Of a stretch of 22,852 nucleotides of DNA, positions 14,526-22,852 are shown one piece after another. A program made the position numbers and the translations under genes. Under the pieces are notes generated by a model. The model saw only the letters and a program-made list of their open reading frames with translations. It had not been told where the DNA came from and did not search any database. The number at the start of each line of letters is the position of its first letter. Within the stretch, counting starts at the first letter, position 1. Source of the stretch: Bacteroidales bacterium (GTDB lineage: Bacteria > Bacteroidota > Bacteroidia > Bacteroidales > UBA932); the NCBI GenBank assembly GCA_004552965.1, contig SFMU01000032.1:1-22852 (forward strand), written 5' to 3'.

Positions 14526-17327
14526 TCAGAGGACTTCCGCGAGATACGGCCCGGTTACAGAATCGGGATTGCGGGAAATCTGCTCCGGGGTGCCCTGCGC
14601 CACTATCATTCCACCCTTCCTGCCGCCTTCAGGGCCCAGGTCGAAGATGTAGTCCACGCTTTTGAGGACGTCCAGATTGTGTTCGATGACAATCACGGTG
14701 TTGCCCTGGTCGACAAGCTGCTGGAGCACGCCCAGAAGGACTTTGATGTCTTCGAAATGAAGACCGGTCGTCGGTTCGTCAAGGATGTAGAGGGTGTTGC
14801 CGGTGGCATTGCGCTGGAGTTCCGCGGCAAGTTTCATTCTCTGGCTCTCGCCGCCGGAAAGGGTGACCGCAGACTGGCCGAGGCTGATGTAACCCAGGCC
14901 GACATCGACCATTGCCTTGAGTTTCGTGGCAATCTTCGGCAGAGGCTTGAAGAATTCGTAGGCCTCGCTGATCGACATCTGAAGCACATCCGAGATGGAC
15001 TTCCCCTTGTAGCGGACGGCAAGGGTGTCCTCATTGTAGCGCTTGCCACGGCACTCGTCGCAGACCACGTTGACGGAAGGGAGGAAGTTCATCTCGATGA
15101 CCTTGATTCCGGCTCCGTTGCAGGCCTCGCATCGGCCTCCGGGCACATTGAACGAGAAGCGTCCGGCCTTGAATCCGCGGACCTTGGCATCCGGCGTGTC
15201 CTCGAAGAGGGTGCGGATGTCGCCGAAGACCCCTGTGAAGGTCGCAGGATTGGACCTCGGAGTACGGCCTATCGGGCTCTGGTCGATTTCGATCAGCTTG
15301 TCGACATATTCAATGCCTTCGATTGATGAATATTCGAGAGGTTTCAGCTTCGCCCTGTAGAACCTGTTTTTCAGGACAGGCATCAGAGTCTCGTTGATGA
15401 GGGTGGACTTGCCGCTGCCGCTCACTCCGCTGATTCCTATCAGGCAGCCAAGAGGGAAATCCACGCTGACATTCTTGAGATTGTTGCCCCTGGCTCCCTT
15501 CAGACTGAGGGAATGGCCGTTCCCCGGGCGCCGGGACTGAGGCACAGGAATGGATTTGCGGCCCAGCAGATAGTCCAGGGTAAGGGATTCTCCCAGAATG
15601 CAGTGGCTCATGACATCCTCCCCAGGGGACGGTTTCTCCGGGCCGGGGAGGACCAGGTTCAAAGGGGCATTGAGGCAGATCTTTCCGCCCTTTTCGCCGG
15701 CTCCAGGTCCGACATCCACAAGCCAGTCGGCGCTCATCATGGTTTCCAGGTCATGCTCCACAACCATCACGGAATTGCCCTCGTCCCTGAGAGTCTTCAG
15801 GGAATTGATAAGTTTGCGGTTGTCCCGCTGGTGGAGGCCTATGGACGGTTCATCAAGAATATAGAGAACATTGACCAGTTTCGAACCGATCTGGGTGGCG
15901 AGCCTTATGCGCTGGCTTTCTCCTCCGGAAAGGGAAGAGGTGGCCCTGTCGAGCGAAAGGTATTCAAGACCGACATCGATCATGAAATTGACCCTCTCGC
16001 GAAGTTCCTTGAGGATGTCCCTGGCGATTGTCATCTCCCTGGAATTCAGTTTCCCGGGCAGGGTGGCGAACCACTCCTGAAGGTCTGTCATCTCCATCGC
16101 CGAGACATCGGAGATAGTCTTCCCGTCGATTCTGAAGCACTTGGTGTTCTCGTTAAGACGTGTTCCCCCGCAGACTGGACAGACCACCTTGTCGCTGATA
16201 TCTTCCACTATCCCGCCGAAGGAAACCATCTCCGACTGGGCTCCTTCGCCGATGCGGAACAGGTCGTCGCTTCCGAAAATGATGTGCGAAATCGCCTCAT
16301 CCGGCACTGTGTCGATCGGATCGAAAAGGGAGAAACCGTACTTCCTGGCGATGGCGCGGATGATGTCGAACTTCTTGGTCTCCCGGACCTTGCCCAGGGG
16401 AACGATTCCTCCGTCGGCCACAGAAACGCTCCTGTCGGGGATAATGGTGTCAAGATTGACATCCACAATCATTCCCAGACCCTTGCAGTGCGGGCAGTAG
16501 CCCTCCGGAGAGTTGAAAGAGAATGAGTGCGGTGCCGGTTCCTGAAGGGATATTCCGGACTCGGGATCGACCAGATGCTTGGAATAATGGCGGATCTCGC
16601 CACTGTCCTTGTCAAGCATGGCGACAGAGCCCTTCCCGAGTCCCAGGGCGGCAGTCACCGAATCACGGATGCGCTTCCCGTCCCCTTCAGAGGGCTTGAG
16701 CTTGTCCACCACGAGTTCGATGAAATGCGATTTGTAGCGGTCCACGGACTCGATTCCGGAGAGAGGGACGATCTCTCCGTCCACCCGGACATCAGTGTAG
16801 CCTCTCTTGCGGAGCTGCTCGAAAAGTTCGCGGTAGTGGCCCTTGCGGCCACGGACAAGAGGGGCCAGCAGGAAACACTTCCTGCCTGCATATTCACTGA
16901 TGATGAGGCTGACGATCTGGTCGTCCGTGTACCTCACCATCTCTTTTCCCGTGACAGGTGAATATGCCCTCGAGGCCCTGGCGTAAAGCAGACGGAGAAA
17001 ATCCGAAATCTCGGTTATTGTCCCGACCGTGGAGCGGGGATTGTTGCCCGTGGTCTTCTGTTCGATGGCGACTATCGGGCTGAGACCGTCGATGCTTTCC
17101 ACCTCCGGTTTTTCAAGCACTCCCATGAAATGCTTCGCGTAGGTGGAGAGAGTGTCCATGTAGCGCCTCTGACCCTCGGCATAGATGGTGTCGAAGGCAA
17201 GAGAGGACTTTCCGCTCCCGCTGAGGCCGGTGACCACCACGAACTTACCTCTGGGAATATCCAGACTGACATCCTTGAGATTGTGCGCCTTGGCTCCCCG
17301 GATCTCGATATATTCCTTTTCCGTCAT
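14526..17327 (-). CDS. uvrA: UvrA, excinuclease ABC subunit A
   Basis: The 933-aa protein is the damage-sensing ATPase of nucleotide excision repair, working as a dimer that loads UvrB. It contains two ABC modules, each with Walker A (GLSGSGKSS at 34-42 and GVSGSGKST), signature LSGGESQR and Walker B (ILDEPSIGLH, ILDEPTTGLH). Zinc-binding cysteine pairs are present (YCPHCKGLG and VCPVCGGTR; CEACNGAG and CDECRGKR). KTTGNNPRSTVGT and QSPIGRTPRSNP are typical UvrA stretches. Length is normal for canonical UvrA. Bacteroidota often carry more than one UvrA paralogue; this looks like the canonical type but a second copy elsewhere cannot be excluded. It follows asd by 17 bp. Confidence 0.96.
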   Translation of the reverse strand: MTEKEYIEIRGAKAHNLKDVSLDIPRGKFVVVTGLSGSGKSSLAFDTIYAEGQRRYMDTLSTYAKHFMGVLEKPEVESIDGLSPIVAIEQKTTGNNPRSTVGTITEISDFLRLLYARASRAYSPVTGKEMVRYTDDQIVSLIISEYAGRKCFLLAPLVRGRKGHYRELFEQLRKRGYTDVRVDGEIVPLSGIESVDRYKSHFIELVVDKLKPSEGDGKRIRDSVTAALGLGKGSVAMLDKDSGEIRHYSKHLVDPESGISLQEPAPHSFSFNSPEGYCPHCKGLGMIVDVNLDTIIPDRSVSVADGGIVPLGKVRETKKFDIIRAIARKYGFSLFDPIDTVPDEAISHIIFGSDDLFRIGEGAQSEMVSFGGIVEDISDKVVCPVCGGTRLNENTKCFRIDGKTISDVSAMEMTDLQEWFATLPGKLNSREMTIARDILKELRERVNFMIDVGLEYLSLDRATSSLSGGESQRIRLATQIGSKLVNVLYILDEPSIGLHQRDNRKLINSLKTLRDEGNSVMVVEHDLETMMSADWLVDVGPGAGEKGGKICLNAPLNLVLPGPEKPSPGEDVMSHCILGESLTLDYLLGRKSIPVPQSRRPGNGHSLSLKGARGNNLKNVSVDFPLGCLIGISGVSGSGKSTLINETLMPVLKNRFYRAKLKPLEYSSIEGIEYVDKLIEIDQSPIGRTPRSNPATFTGVFGDIRTLFEDTPDAKVRGFKAGRFSFNVPGGRCEACNGAGIKVIEMNFLPSVNVVCDECRGKRYNEDTLAVRYKGKSISDVLQMSISEAYEFFKPLPKIATKLKAMVDVGLGYISLGQSAVTLSGGESQRMKLAAELQRNATGNTLYILDEPTTGLHFEDIKVLLGVLQQLVDQGNTVIVIEHNLDVLKSVDYIFDLGPEGGRKGGMIVAQGTPEQISRNPDSVTGPYLAEVL

Positions 17328-17344
17328 CCCCGCAAGAATCCCCC

Positions 17345-18349
17345 CTATTCAGACTTGGAGATAAGATATTCGGCAATCTGCACTGCGTTGAGAGCCGCGC
17401 CCTTCTTGATCTGGTCGCTGACGAGCCAGAAGGCAAGACCGTTGGGATTCGACAGGTCCTTGCGGATTCTGCCCACGAAGACATCGTCGCAGTTCTCGTG
17501 GAAAAGAGGCATCGGATAGACCTTCGAAGCAGGATCGTCCTCAAGCTGGAGACCCTTGCCGTTGCGGACAGCCTCCCTGAACTCCTCGACGCTGACTGGC
17601 CTTTCGGTCTCCGCCCAGATGGATTCGCTGTGGCAGCGGAGACTCGGGACCCTGACGCACGTGGCACTGACTTCGCAGTCAGTGTGCATGATCTTCTTGG
17701 TCTCGTTGTACATCTTCATTTCCTCCTTGGTGTAGCCGTTGTCGGTGAAGACGTCGATCTGAGGGATGACATTGAATGCCAGCTGGTAAGCGAACTTCTC
17801 GACTGTCGGTTCCTCACCGGCGAGCACCTGGCGGTACTGCTCGTAGAGCTCGGCCATCGCGGCGGCTCCGGCACCGCTCGCAGCCTGATAGCTGGAGACG
17901 TGGATCCTTTTGATGTGGCTGATGTTCTCCAGCGCCTGGAGGGCGACGACCATCATGATGGTGGTGCAGTTCGGGTTGGCTATGATTCCGCGTGGGCGGA
18001 CCAGAGCATCTTCCGCATTGCACTCCGGCACGACAAGAGGCACATCCTCATCCATACGGAATGCGCTCGAATTGTCTATCATGATCGCACCATGCTTTGT
18101 GATCGTCTCTGCGAACTCCTTGCTGGTGCCGCCTCCGGCACTTGTGAATGCGAAGTCCACGCCCTTGAAATCATCATTATGCTGAAGCAGTCTGACTTCA
18201 ATTTCCTTCCCGCGGAAAGTGTACTTCCTTCCTGCACTGCGGGAGCTTCCGAAAAGCAGAAGCTCATCCACCGGGAAATTCCTCTCGTCAAGCACACGGA
18301 GGAACTCCTGTCCCACTGCGCCACTGGCGCCTACTATTGCTACTTTCAT
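17345..18349 (-). CDS. asd: Aspartate-semialdehyde dehydrogenase
   Basis: The 334-aa enzyme reduces L-aspartyl-4-phosphate to aspartate semialdehyde with NADPH, a shared step to lysine/diaminopimelate, threonine and methionine. It has the NADP motif GASGAVG (7-13), the catalytic cysteine in ANPNCTT (C128), SYQAASGAG, and the catalytic histidine in RVPSLRCHSE (H240). Length matches the family. I start at ATG 18349 (MKVAIVGASG), which places the nucleotide-binding strand at the N terminus; the longer in-frame frame to 18403 has no support. It appears to lead the asd-uvrA-MBL-dNK-dNK-ligase cluster, although I see no clear TAnnTTTG box in the 85 bp before it. Confidence 0.96.
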   Translation of the reverse strand: MKVAIVGASGAVGQEFLRVLDERNFPVDELLLFGSSRSAGRKYTFRGKEIEVRLLQHNDDFKGVDFAFTSAGGGTSKEFAETITKHGAIMIDNSSAFRMDEDVPLVVPECNAEDALVRPRGIIANPNCTTIMMVVALQALENISHIKRIHVSSYQAASGAGAAAMAELYEQYRQVLAGEEPTVEKFAYQLAFNVIPQIDVFTDNGYTKEEMKMYNETKKIMHTDCEVSATCVRVPSLRCHSESIWAETERPVSVEEFREAVRNGKGLQLEDDPASKVYPMPLFHENCDDVFVGRIRKDLSNPNGLAFWLVSDQIKKGAALNAVQIAEYLISKSE

Positions 18350-18434
18350 TCTTGAATATGATAAAGGGAAGACTCTACCGAGCCCTCCCGTAAGATTCTG
18401 CAAGATTTATCTTCAGCTTCCGAGGAGCGCCCGC

Positions 18435-18722
18435 CTATACGGCAGGTTTGGCAGCCTTTACCATCTCGCTGAGCTTCTCGTAAAGAGCATTGGTCTTCTC
18501 GAGAAGTTCCTTGCGGATAGAGTTGAAATAGACTGATTTCGCGCCTTCGACCTTGCTGTTGGCCTTGTCGAGAAGGTCGTTGTAAAGGTCCACAGCCTCC
18601 TGAAGGAGATCTGCAAGAGCCTCATCATCAGCAGCTCTGTTGACTACACTGAAAAGAGAGCAATCGTCGACGAAAGCTCCGATGACATACTTGATGTCCT
18701 TCTTGATGTCTCTTAAATTCAT
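18435..18722 (-). CDS. Small all-helical conserved-type protein, function unknown
   Basis: The 95-aa acidic-basic protein (MNLRDIKKDIKYVIGAFVDD...) has no signal peptide, no membrane segment and no motif I recognise. Regular heptad-like hydrophobics suggest two or three long helices, as in small coiled-coil or helical-bundle proteins. The C terminus ends KAAKPAV. It is preceded by a clear promoter box (18766-18773) about 44 bp upstream of the ATG, so it is expressed independently of radA. I do not assign a function. Confidence 0.75.
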   Translation of the reverse strand: MNLRDIKKDIKYVIGAFVDDCSLFSVVNRAADDEALADLLQEAVDLYNDLLDKANSKVEGAKSVYFNSIRKELLEKTNALYEKLSEMVKAAKPAV

Positions 18723-18765
18723 AACTGAATACGATTACTGCAAGTCAAAAGTGACATGCCGGTTG

Positions 18766-18773
18766 CAAAGATA
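18766..18773 (-). promoter_or_regulatory. Promoter -7 box for the 95-aa protein gene
   Basis: On the minus strand TATCTTTG is identical to the boxes at 7882-7889 and 22357-22364. An ATTG (18796-18799) lies 22 bp upstream as a partial -33 element, inside the 3' end of radA. The leader would be roughly 35-40 nt. Confidence 0.55.
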
Positions 18774-18786
18774 GTAAAAAAAGAAA

Positions 18787-20157
18787 TTACTTGAACAATG
18801 TGCGGACCAACTGCGGCACGTCGGCCACTTTGACGACTTCTATGCCGGAAGGCGTGAGGTCCATCGAAGAAAAGGAAGACACGAATATCCTGCTGAAACC
18901 CAGCCTTGCAGCCTCGGAAATCCTTCTGTCCAGCTGAGGGACCGGGCGGATCTCTCCGCTCAGGCCGATCTCTCCCGCAAAACATGTGACGGCCGGTATC
19001 GGGAAATCGAAATTGGAGGACAGGACCGAACTGATGACCGCCAGGTCGCAGGCCGGCTCACTGACCTTGAGGCCTCCGGCGATGTTCAGGAAGACATCCT
19101 TCTGGGCAAGCTTGAAGCCGGCCCTCCTTTCCAGGACAGCCAGCAGCATATTCAGTCTGCGGACGTCGAAGCCTGTCGCGGAGCGCTGGGCAGTCGCATA
19201 GACCGCGGAACTGACAAGGGCCTGGACTTCGAAGAGGAAAGGCCTGGTGCCGTCGAGCATGGCTGCAACGGCGGTCCCGCTGAGTCCCGCCTCGTGCATC
19301 GGTATCAGCATCTCGGACGGATTGGAGACCTGCCGGAGACCGTTTCCGGTCATCTCGAAGACCGCCAGCTCGGAAGTCGAGCCGAACCTGTTCTTGATGC
19401 TCCTGAGGACACGGTAGGCGCCTCTGTCGTCCCCTTCGAACTGAAGTACGACATCGACGATGTGCTCCAGGACTTTCGGTCCTGCGATGTAGCCTTCCTT
19501 GGTGATGTGGCCTATGAGGATGACCGGGATGCCGGTCTCCTTCGCAAAACGCAGCAGGATGGCGGCCACCTCGCGGATCTGCGTCACGGAGCCTGGAGTC
19601 GACTCGGCAGTCTGGGTGAACATCGTCTGGACCGAGTCCACAATCATCAGGTCAGGCATCATCTCCCGCGCCTGGACAATCACATTCTCGATGAGGGTTT
19701 CACTGAATATGTGGCAGTTCGAGCAGTCTCCCCCGAGCCGGTCGGCACGCATCTTCACCTGGCGGGCGCTCTCCTCTCCGGTCACGTACAACGTCTTCAG
19801 GGAAGGACAGCCCAGAGGGATCTGGAGCGAGAGGGTGGATTTTCCGATGCCGGGTTCTCCTCCGATGAGCACCAGGGAACCTTCCACGATGCCGCCCCCG
19901 AGGATCCGGTCGACTTCTCCATTGCAGAGGGAGATCCTGGCATCCGAGGTCGAATCTATCTCGGCAAGCCTGCGGGGACGCTTCCCTTCCCCCGGCACCG
20001 AGTCCCTGCGGACCTGATGACGGCTGCCGGTGACCGTCTTGTGCTCGGTCAAGGTGTTCCATTCCCCACAGGAAGGGCACTTGCCCATCCACTGGGGAAA
20101 CTCATTGCCGCAATTGGTACAGTACCAGACGGTCTTCTGCTTGACTGATGAGGCCAT
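18787..20157 (-). CDS. radA: DNA repair protein RadA (Sms)
   Basis: The 456-aa protein is a RecA-related ATPase that helps branch migration and resolution of recombination intermediates. It starts with a four-cysteine zinc finger (C13, C16, C27, C30), followed by Walker A GGEPGIGKS (99-107), the RadA-specific KNRFGS motif (255-260) and a C-terminal Lon-protease-like domain (about 290-456). Length and order match the family. The ATG at 20157 lies 12 bp after the stop of the alpha/beta hydrolase gene, so it is likely read from the same mRNA. Confidence 0.96.
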   Translation of the reverse strand: MASSVKQKTVWYCTNCGNEFPQWMGKCPSCGEWNTLTEHKTVTGSRHQVRRDSVPGEGKRPRRLAEIDSTSDARISLCNGEVDRILGGGIVEGSLVLIGGEPGIGKSTLSLQIPLGCPSLKTLYVTGEESARQVKMRADRLGGDCSNCHIFSETLIENVIVQAREMMPDLMIVDSVQTMFTQTAESTPGSVTQIREVAAILLRFAKETGIPVILIGHITKEGYIAGPKVLEHIVDVVLQFEGDDRGAYRVLRSIKNRFGSTSELAVFEMTGNGLRQVSNPSEMLIPMHEAGLSGTAVAAMLDGTRPFLFEVQALVSSAVYATAQRSATGFDVRRLNMLLAVLERRAGFKLAQKDVFLNIAGGLKVSEPACDLAVISSVLSSNFDFPIPAVTCFAGEIGLSGEIRPVPQLDRRISEAARLGFSRIFVSSFSSMDLTPSGIEVVKVADVPQLVRTLFK

Positions 20158-20169
20158 GGTCTTCAGCTA

Positions 20170-21141
20170 TCAGAGACCAAGTTCGCGGACCTTGGCAAGG
20201 AAGGAGCGGACGTGGGCGGTGTACTCGGCCGGATGGTCCTTGTAGGCCATGGCATGGGCGGAGCCGGGAGCGAGCCATATTTCCTTGTAGCCCTTGACCT
20301 TGGCATCGTAGTTCATGTAGACGTGGGAGGTCGGCACGAAATCGTCATTGTCGCCGTGGATGAACAGCATCGGACGTTCGCATTTTGCCAGCTGGTCCAT
20401 CGAAGAGGCCTGCTTGAAGTCCCATCCGTAGCGGCGGTGGCAGACGTTGCTGGCGCTGTTGAGCACCGGCCAGGAAGGAAGATGGAACATCTGCTTCAGA
20501 TTATACTTGTACTGGTTCCAGACAGAAGAGTAGCCGCAATCCTCGACGAAGGCCCTGACATATTCAGGGAGATCCTCGCCGCTGGTCATCATCGTGGTGG
20601 CGCCGCCCATGGAGACTCCGTGCATCACGAGAAAGTCGTCTCCGAAAATCTCGTGGGCCTTTTCGATGAAGCGGATGGCATCGAGCCTGTCCAGCCAGCC
20701 CATCTGGACGGCATCGCCCTCGGAATAGCCATGGTGGTGAAGATCCGGGACGAGGACGTTGTAGTTGAGCGAATCACGGTACATCCTCACCAGATTGAGG
20801 AAGCAGATGTGATTGTCGGTGTAGCCATGGACCACGACCGCCGTGCCCTGGGCGTTTGCCGGATCGGAGGCCGTGACATATTCATAGTAGAGTTTGCAGC
20901 CGCCTTCGCCTTCGAGGGTTCCGTCGCGGTAGGTCCCGTCGCTGCGGAGGGCGTCATACCATGCGATGATGCCGGGATAGCGCTCCTCCACCTTCACGCG
21001 GTCGCCTTCGATGTCGTTGCCGTGTTCTTCGGGAAGAAGGGCATAGTTGCACATGAATTTTCCGACCATGCAGCCGGACACTGCGAATATGACTGCAATC
21101 ATTGCGGCAGCCAAAGTCAGATTTCTGGTGATTCTTTTCAT
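20170..21141 (-). CDS. Lipoprotein alpha/beta-hydrolase
   Basis: The 323-aa protein has a signal sequence ending in a lipobox AVSGC with Cys24, so the mature protein should be lipid-anchored in the envelope. The hydrolase fold has the HGYTDN oxyanion region, the nucleophile elbow HGVSMGGA (Ser177), an acidic residue in HGDNDDFVP and a His in GSAHAM (H296), forming a plausible Ser-Asp-His triad. Relatives include bacterial esterases and acyl-peptide-hydrolase-like proteins; the substrate is unknown. It starts 6 bp after the stop of the amidohydrolase gene and precedes radA, forming an apparent three-gene operon of unrelated functions. Confidence 0.85.
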   Translation of the reverse strand: MKRITRNLTLAAAMIAVIFAVSGCMVGKFMCNYALLPEEHGNDIEGDRVKVEERYPGIIAWYDALRSDGTYRDGTLEGEGGCKLYYEYVTASDPANAQGTAVVVHGYTDNHICFLNLVRMYRDSLNYNVLVPDLHHHGYSEGDAVQMGWLDRLDAIRFIEKAHEIFGDDFLVMHGVSMGGATTMMTSGEDLPEYVRAFVEDCGYSSVWNQYKYNLKQMFHLPSWPVLNSASNVCHRRYGWDFKQASSMDQLAKCERPMLFIHGDNDDFVPTSHVYMNYDAKVKGYKEIWLAPGSAHAMAYKDHPAEYTAHVRSFLAKVRELGL

Positions 21142-21147
21142 AGCCTG

Positions 21148-22353
21148 TTATATTTTCCAGATGATTTTTCCGTCACAGATGACTGCACGGACGTTGTCCG
21201 AGGTCGATGAATATACCCAATTGGAGACCGGATTGTGGCATGGGGTCATCCTCTCCGTCTTCAGGTCCACAAGGATGCAGTCGGCAACCTTTCCTTCTGC
21301 GATTTCCCCGGCGTCGATGCCGAAGGCCTGCGCACCGTTTGCAGTGGCCCACCGGAGGACGTCAGAGGCAGGAAGAAGGGCCGGGTCACCCTGGTTGACA
21401 AGGGTCATGTCGTCCCGTGAAGAGACGCATTTGGCAAGAAGGGAAGCGAATTTCATCTCTTCGCGCATGTCCAGGGAGTTGTTGGATGAAGCCCCGTCCG
21501 TGCCGAGGGTTATCCTGGCTCCCGAACGGATCGCAAGTTCGTACGGGAAACGGCCGCTCCCGAGCTTCATGTTCGAACATGGGCAATGGCTGACGGTGAC
21601 TCCCCTGGCGGCGAGAATGTCCCATTCCTCCTCATCGACATGGACACAGTGCGCGGCCACCACATCGGGACCAAGGAAGCCGATCGAGTCCAGATACCGG
21701 ACAGGAGTGGTCCCATGCTCTTTCAGACAGTCTTCAACTTCTTTACGGGTCTCGGAGATGTGAATGTGGATCTTGAGGCCCTTGTTCCTGGCCCACTCCG
21801 CCGAGCGGACAAGCTTTGCAGTACCGACAGTGTAGACCGAATGAGGGGCGATCGCAAGAGTGATCCTGCCCCCGGTCGGGTCGACGAAATGATTGACGAA
21901 ATCGATCTTGCCGTCTTCCACAGCCTGGGAGTGGTTGTCCATCACGGTGATTCCGATGCAGGCGCGCACTCCGAGCGAATCGACAAGCCGGATGGTGCGA
22001 TCTATTCCGAAATACATGTCATTGAAGAATACGGAACCTCCGCGGATCATTTCCCTGATGGCTGTCTCGCTTCCCCGCTCGATGTCTTCGTCGGTCAGCG
22101 AGTCTTCGTAGGGCCAGATGTAGTCCTGAAGCCACTGCTGGAGGGGGAGGTCGTCTGCATAGCCGCGAAGCAGGGTCATAGCGGCATGACAATGGGTGTT
22201 GTAGAAGGCAGGAAAGATTGCAAAACCCTCTGCCTCAATGATTTGAGCAGCAGGATAGTCGTCAGGGACACCGATCTTGCCGATTATTCCCCGATCAATG
22301 AATATGTTGGTGCGCCCGCTGCCGAGCAGCACGTTGCGAATCAGAATGCTCAT
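21148..22353 (-). CDS. Amidohydrolase, S-adenosylhomocysteine/5'-methylthioadenosine deaminase type
   Basis: The 401-aa protein belongs to the metal-dependent amidohydrolases related to MtaD/SsnA/TrzA. Metal and catalytic residues are visible: NTHCH (H54, H56), HIHISET (H196, H198, E201), AHCVH (H235) and LGTDGASSNNSLDM (D286). These match enzymes that deaminate MTA or SAH, although guanine-type and other aminohydrolases share the pattern, so I give no gene symbol. I start at ATG 22353 because the longer in-frame frame to 22464 runs through a terminator and tRNA-Ala. A TATCTTTG promoter box ends only 3 bp before this ATG, so the mRNA may be leaderless or nearly so. Confidence 0.85.
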   Translation of the reverse strand: MSILIRNVLLGSGRTNIFIDRGIIGKIGVPDDYPAAQIIEAEGFAIFPAFYNTHCHAAMTLLRGYADDLPLQQWLQDYIWPYEDSLTDEDIERGSETAIREMIRGGSVFFNDMYFGIDRTIRLVDSLGVRACIGITVMDNHSQAVEDGKIDFVNHFVDPTGGRITLAIAPHSVYTVGTAKLVRSAEWARNKGLKIHIHISETRKEVEDCLKEHGTTPVRYLDSIGFLGPDVVAAHCVHVDEEEWDILAARGVTVSHCPCSNMKLGSGRFPYELAIRSGARITLGTDGASSNNSLDMREEMKFASLLAKCVSSRDDMTLVNQGDPALLPASDVLRWATANGAQAFGIDAGEIAEGKVADCILVDLKTERMTPCHNPVSNWVYSSTSDNVRAVICDGKIIWKI

Positions 22354-22356
22354 GGT

Positions 22357-22390
22357 CAAAGATAATAAAAAAAAAGACCCAGTCACCAAA
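22357..22390 (-). promoter_or_regulatory. Promoter of the amidohydrolase-hydrolase-radA operon, overlapping the rRNA/tRNA terminator
   Basis: On the minus strand TATCTTTG (22357-22364) fits TAnnTTTG and TTTG (22387-22390) lies 22 bp upstream as the -33 element. That TTTG is the loop of the upstream terminator hairpin. With the box 3 bp from the ATG at 22353, transcription should start at or very close to the start codon. Confidence 0.55.
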
Positions 22391-22405
22391 GTGACCGGGT
22401 CTTTT
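22365..22405 (-). terminator. Rho-independent terminator after tRNA-Ala
   Basis: Read on the minus strand, AGACCCGGTCAC pairs with GTGACTGGGTCT (12 bp, one G-U, extended by three A-T pairs) around a TTTG loop, followed by a run of T. It begins within 2 nt of the tRNA-Ala 3' end, so it closes the 16S-tRNA transcription unit. Confidence 0.92.
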
Positions 22406-22406
22406 G

Positions 22407-22479
22407 TGGAGATAAAGAGATTCGAACTCTTGACCCCCTGCTTGCAAAGCAGGTGCTCTACCAACTGAGCTATACCCCC
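22407..22479 (-). tRNA. tRNA-Ala (UGC)
   Basis: The minus strand folds as a complete 73-nt cloverleaf: acceptor GGGGGTA/TATCTCC, D-arm GCTC...GAGC, anticodon stem CTGCT/AGCAG with loop TTTGCAA (anticodon TGC), T-loop TTCGAAT, discriminator A. CCA is not encoded. It lies 12 nt downstream of tRNA-Ile. Confidence 0.96.
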
Positions 22480-22491
22480 TCTATTATTATG

Positions 22492-22565
22492 TAGGCCCTG
22501 GCAGAGTTGAACTGCCGACCTCTACATTATCAGTGTAGCGCTCTAACCAACTGAGCTAAGAGCCT
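22492..22565 (-). tRNA. tRNA-Ile (GAU)
   Basis: The minus strand gives a complete 74-nt tRNA: acceptor AGGCTCT/AGGGCCT, D-arm GCTC...GAGC, anticodon stem CTACA/TGTAG with loop CTGATAA (anticodon GAT), T-stem GGCAG/CTGCC, discriminator A. CCA is not encoded. It lies about 77 nt after the 16S 3' end, as in ordinary rRNA operons. Confidence 0.96.
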
Positions 22566-22642
22566 ATATAATAAAGAAAGATAGTGCAGCAAGGACCGAA
22601 ATCCTTGTAACACGGAGCGTCAAACTGTCAGGTCGACTCCAA
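22566..22642 (-). other. 16S to tRNA-Ile spacer
   Basis: A 77-nt transcribed spacer with one small hairpin (CAAGGA 22590-22595 with TCCTTG 22602-22607). It probably takes part in rRNA/tRNA processing. Nothing else is visible. Confidence 0.6.

Positions 22643-22852
<210 letters not shown>

Noticed and set aside
13777..18349. A dedicated functional system formed by asd, uvrA, MBL hydrolase and kinases
   Set aside because: Tight spacing shows co-transcription at most; the products belong to unrelated housekeeping pathways.
22354..22464. N-terminal extension of the amidohydrolase to an upstream in-frame start
   Set aside because: The extra codons run through the terminator and most of tRNA-Ala; the family N terminus begins at MSILIRN.

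Overview
The window looks like chromosomal DNA of a Bacteroidota bacterium, most likely order Bacteroidales. I infer this from the 16S rRNA 3' end at the right edge, from promoter boxes of the Bacteroidota type (TAnnTTTG), from weak Shine-Dalgarno sequences and from the gene set. G+C is about 55% by eye. Family and genus cannot be fixed without a database search. I saw no phage, transposase, CRISPR or toxin-antitoxin genes.

Layout. (1) 1-440 is non-coding: an 80-bp unit repeated twice, a long imperfect hairpin made from the same sequence, and about ten copies of a degenerate 14-bp repeat. (2) 443-7806 is one leftward operon with a visible promoter region and terminator. In transcription order it encodes a PHP-domain protein, a class II aldolase fused to a short-chain dehydrogenase (rhamnulose-1-phosphate aldolase/lactaldehyde dehydrogenase type), a two-domain class II aldolase protein whose second domain has lost its catalytic residues, an apparently Tat-exported metallo-beta-lactamase-fold hydrolase, and a secreted GH78-like alpha-L-rhamnosidase. 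This reads as a deoxy-sugar (probably L-rhamnose) unit, but no isomerase, kinase, transporter or SusC/D is present. (3) 8042-10423 carries two rightward genes, an RluA-type pseudouridine synthase and a CpsB/YwqE-type PHP phosphatase, each with its own promoter-like box. (4) 10465-10502 is a long hairpin between convergent genes. (5) 10521-18349 is a tightly packed leftward housekeeping cluster, read asd, uvrA, MBL hydrolase, two paralogous deoxynucleoside kinases, AMP-forming acyl-CoA ligase. (6) 18435-22353 holds a small helical protein with its own promoter, and upstream of it the apparent operon amidohydrolase (MtaD-like), lipoprotein hydrolase, radA. (7) 22365-22852 carries, on the minus strand, the 3' end of 16S rRNA, tRNA-Ile(GAU), tRNA-Ala(UGC) and then a strong intrinsic terminator.

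The most notable points are: the 16S-Ile-Ala unit ends in a terminator with no 23S or 5S after it; the amidohydrolase promoter is embedded in that terminator and may give a leaderless mRNA; the PHP/aldolase/pseudo-aldolase sugar operon; the composite repeat at the left edge; and a strong excess of the word ATATTC/GAATAT across coding DNA in several reading frames. All counts and identities were made by eye.
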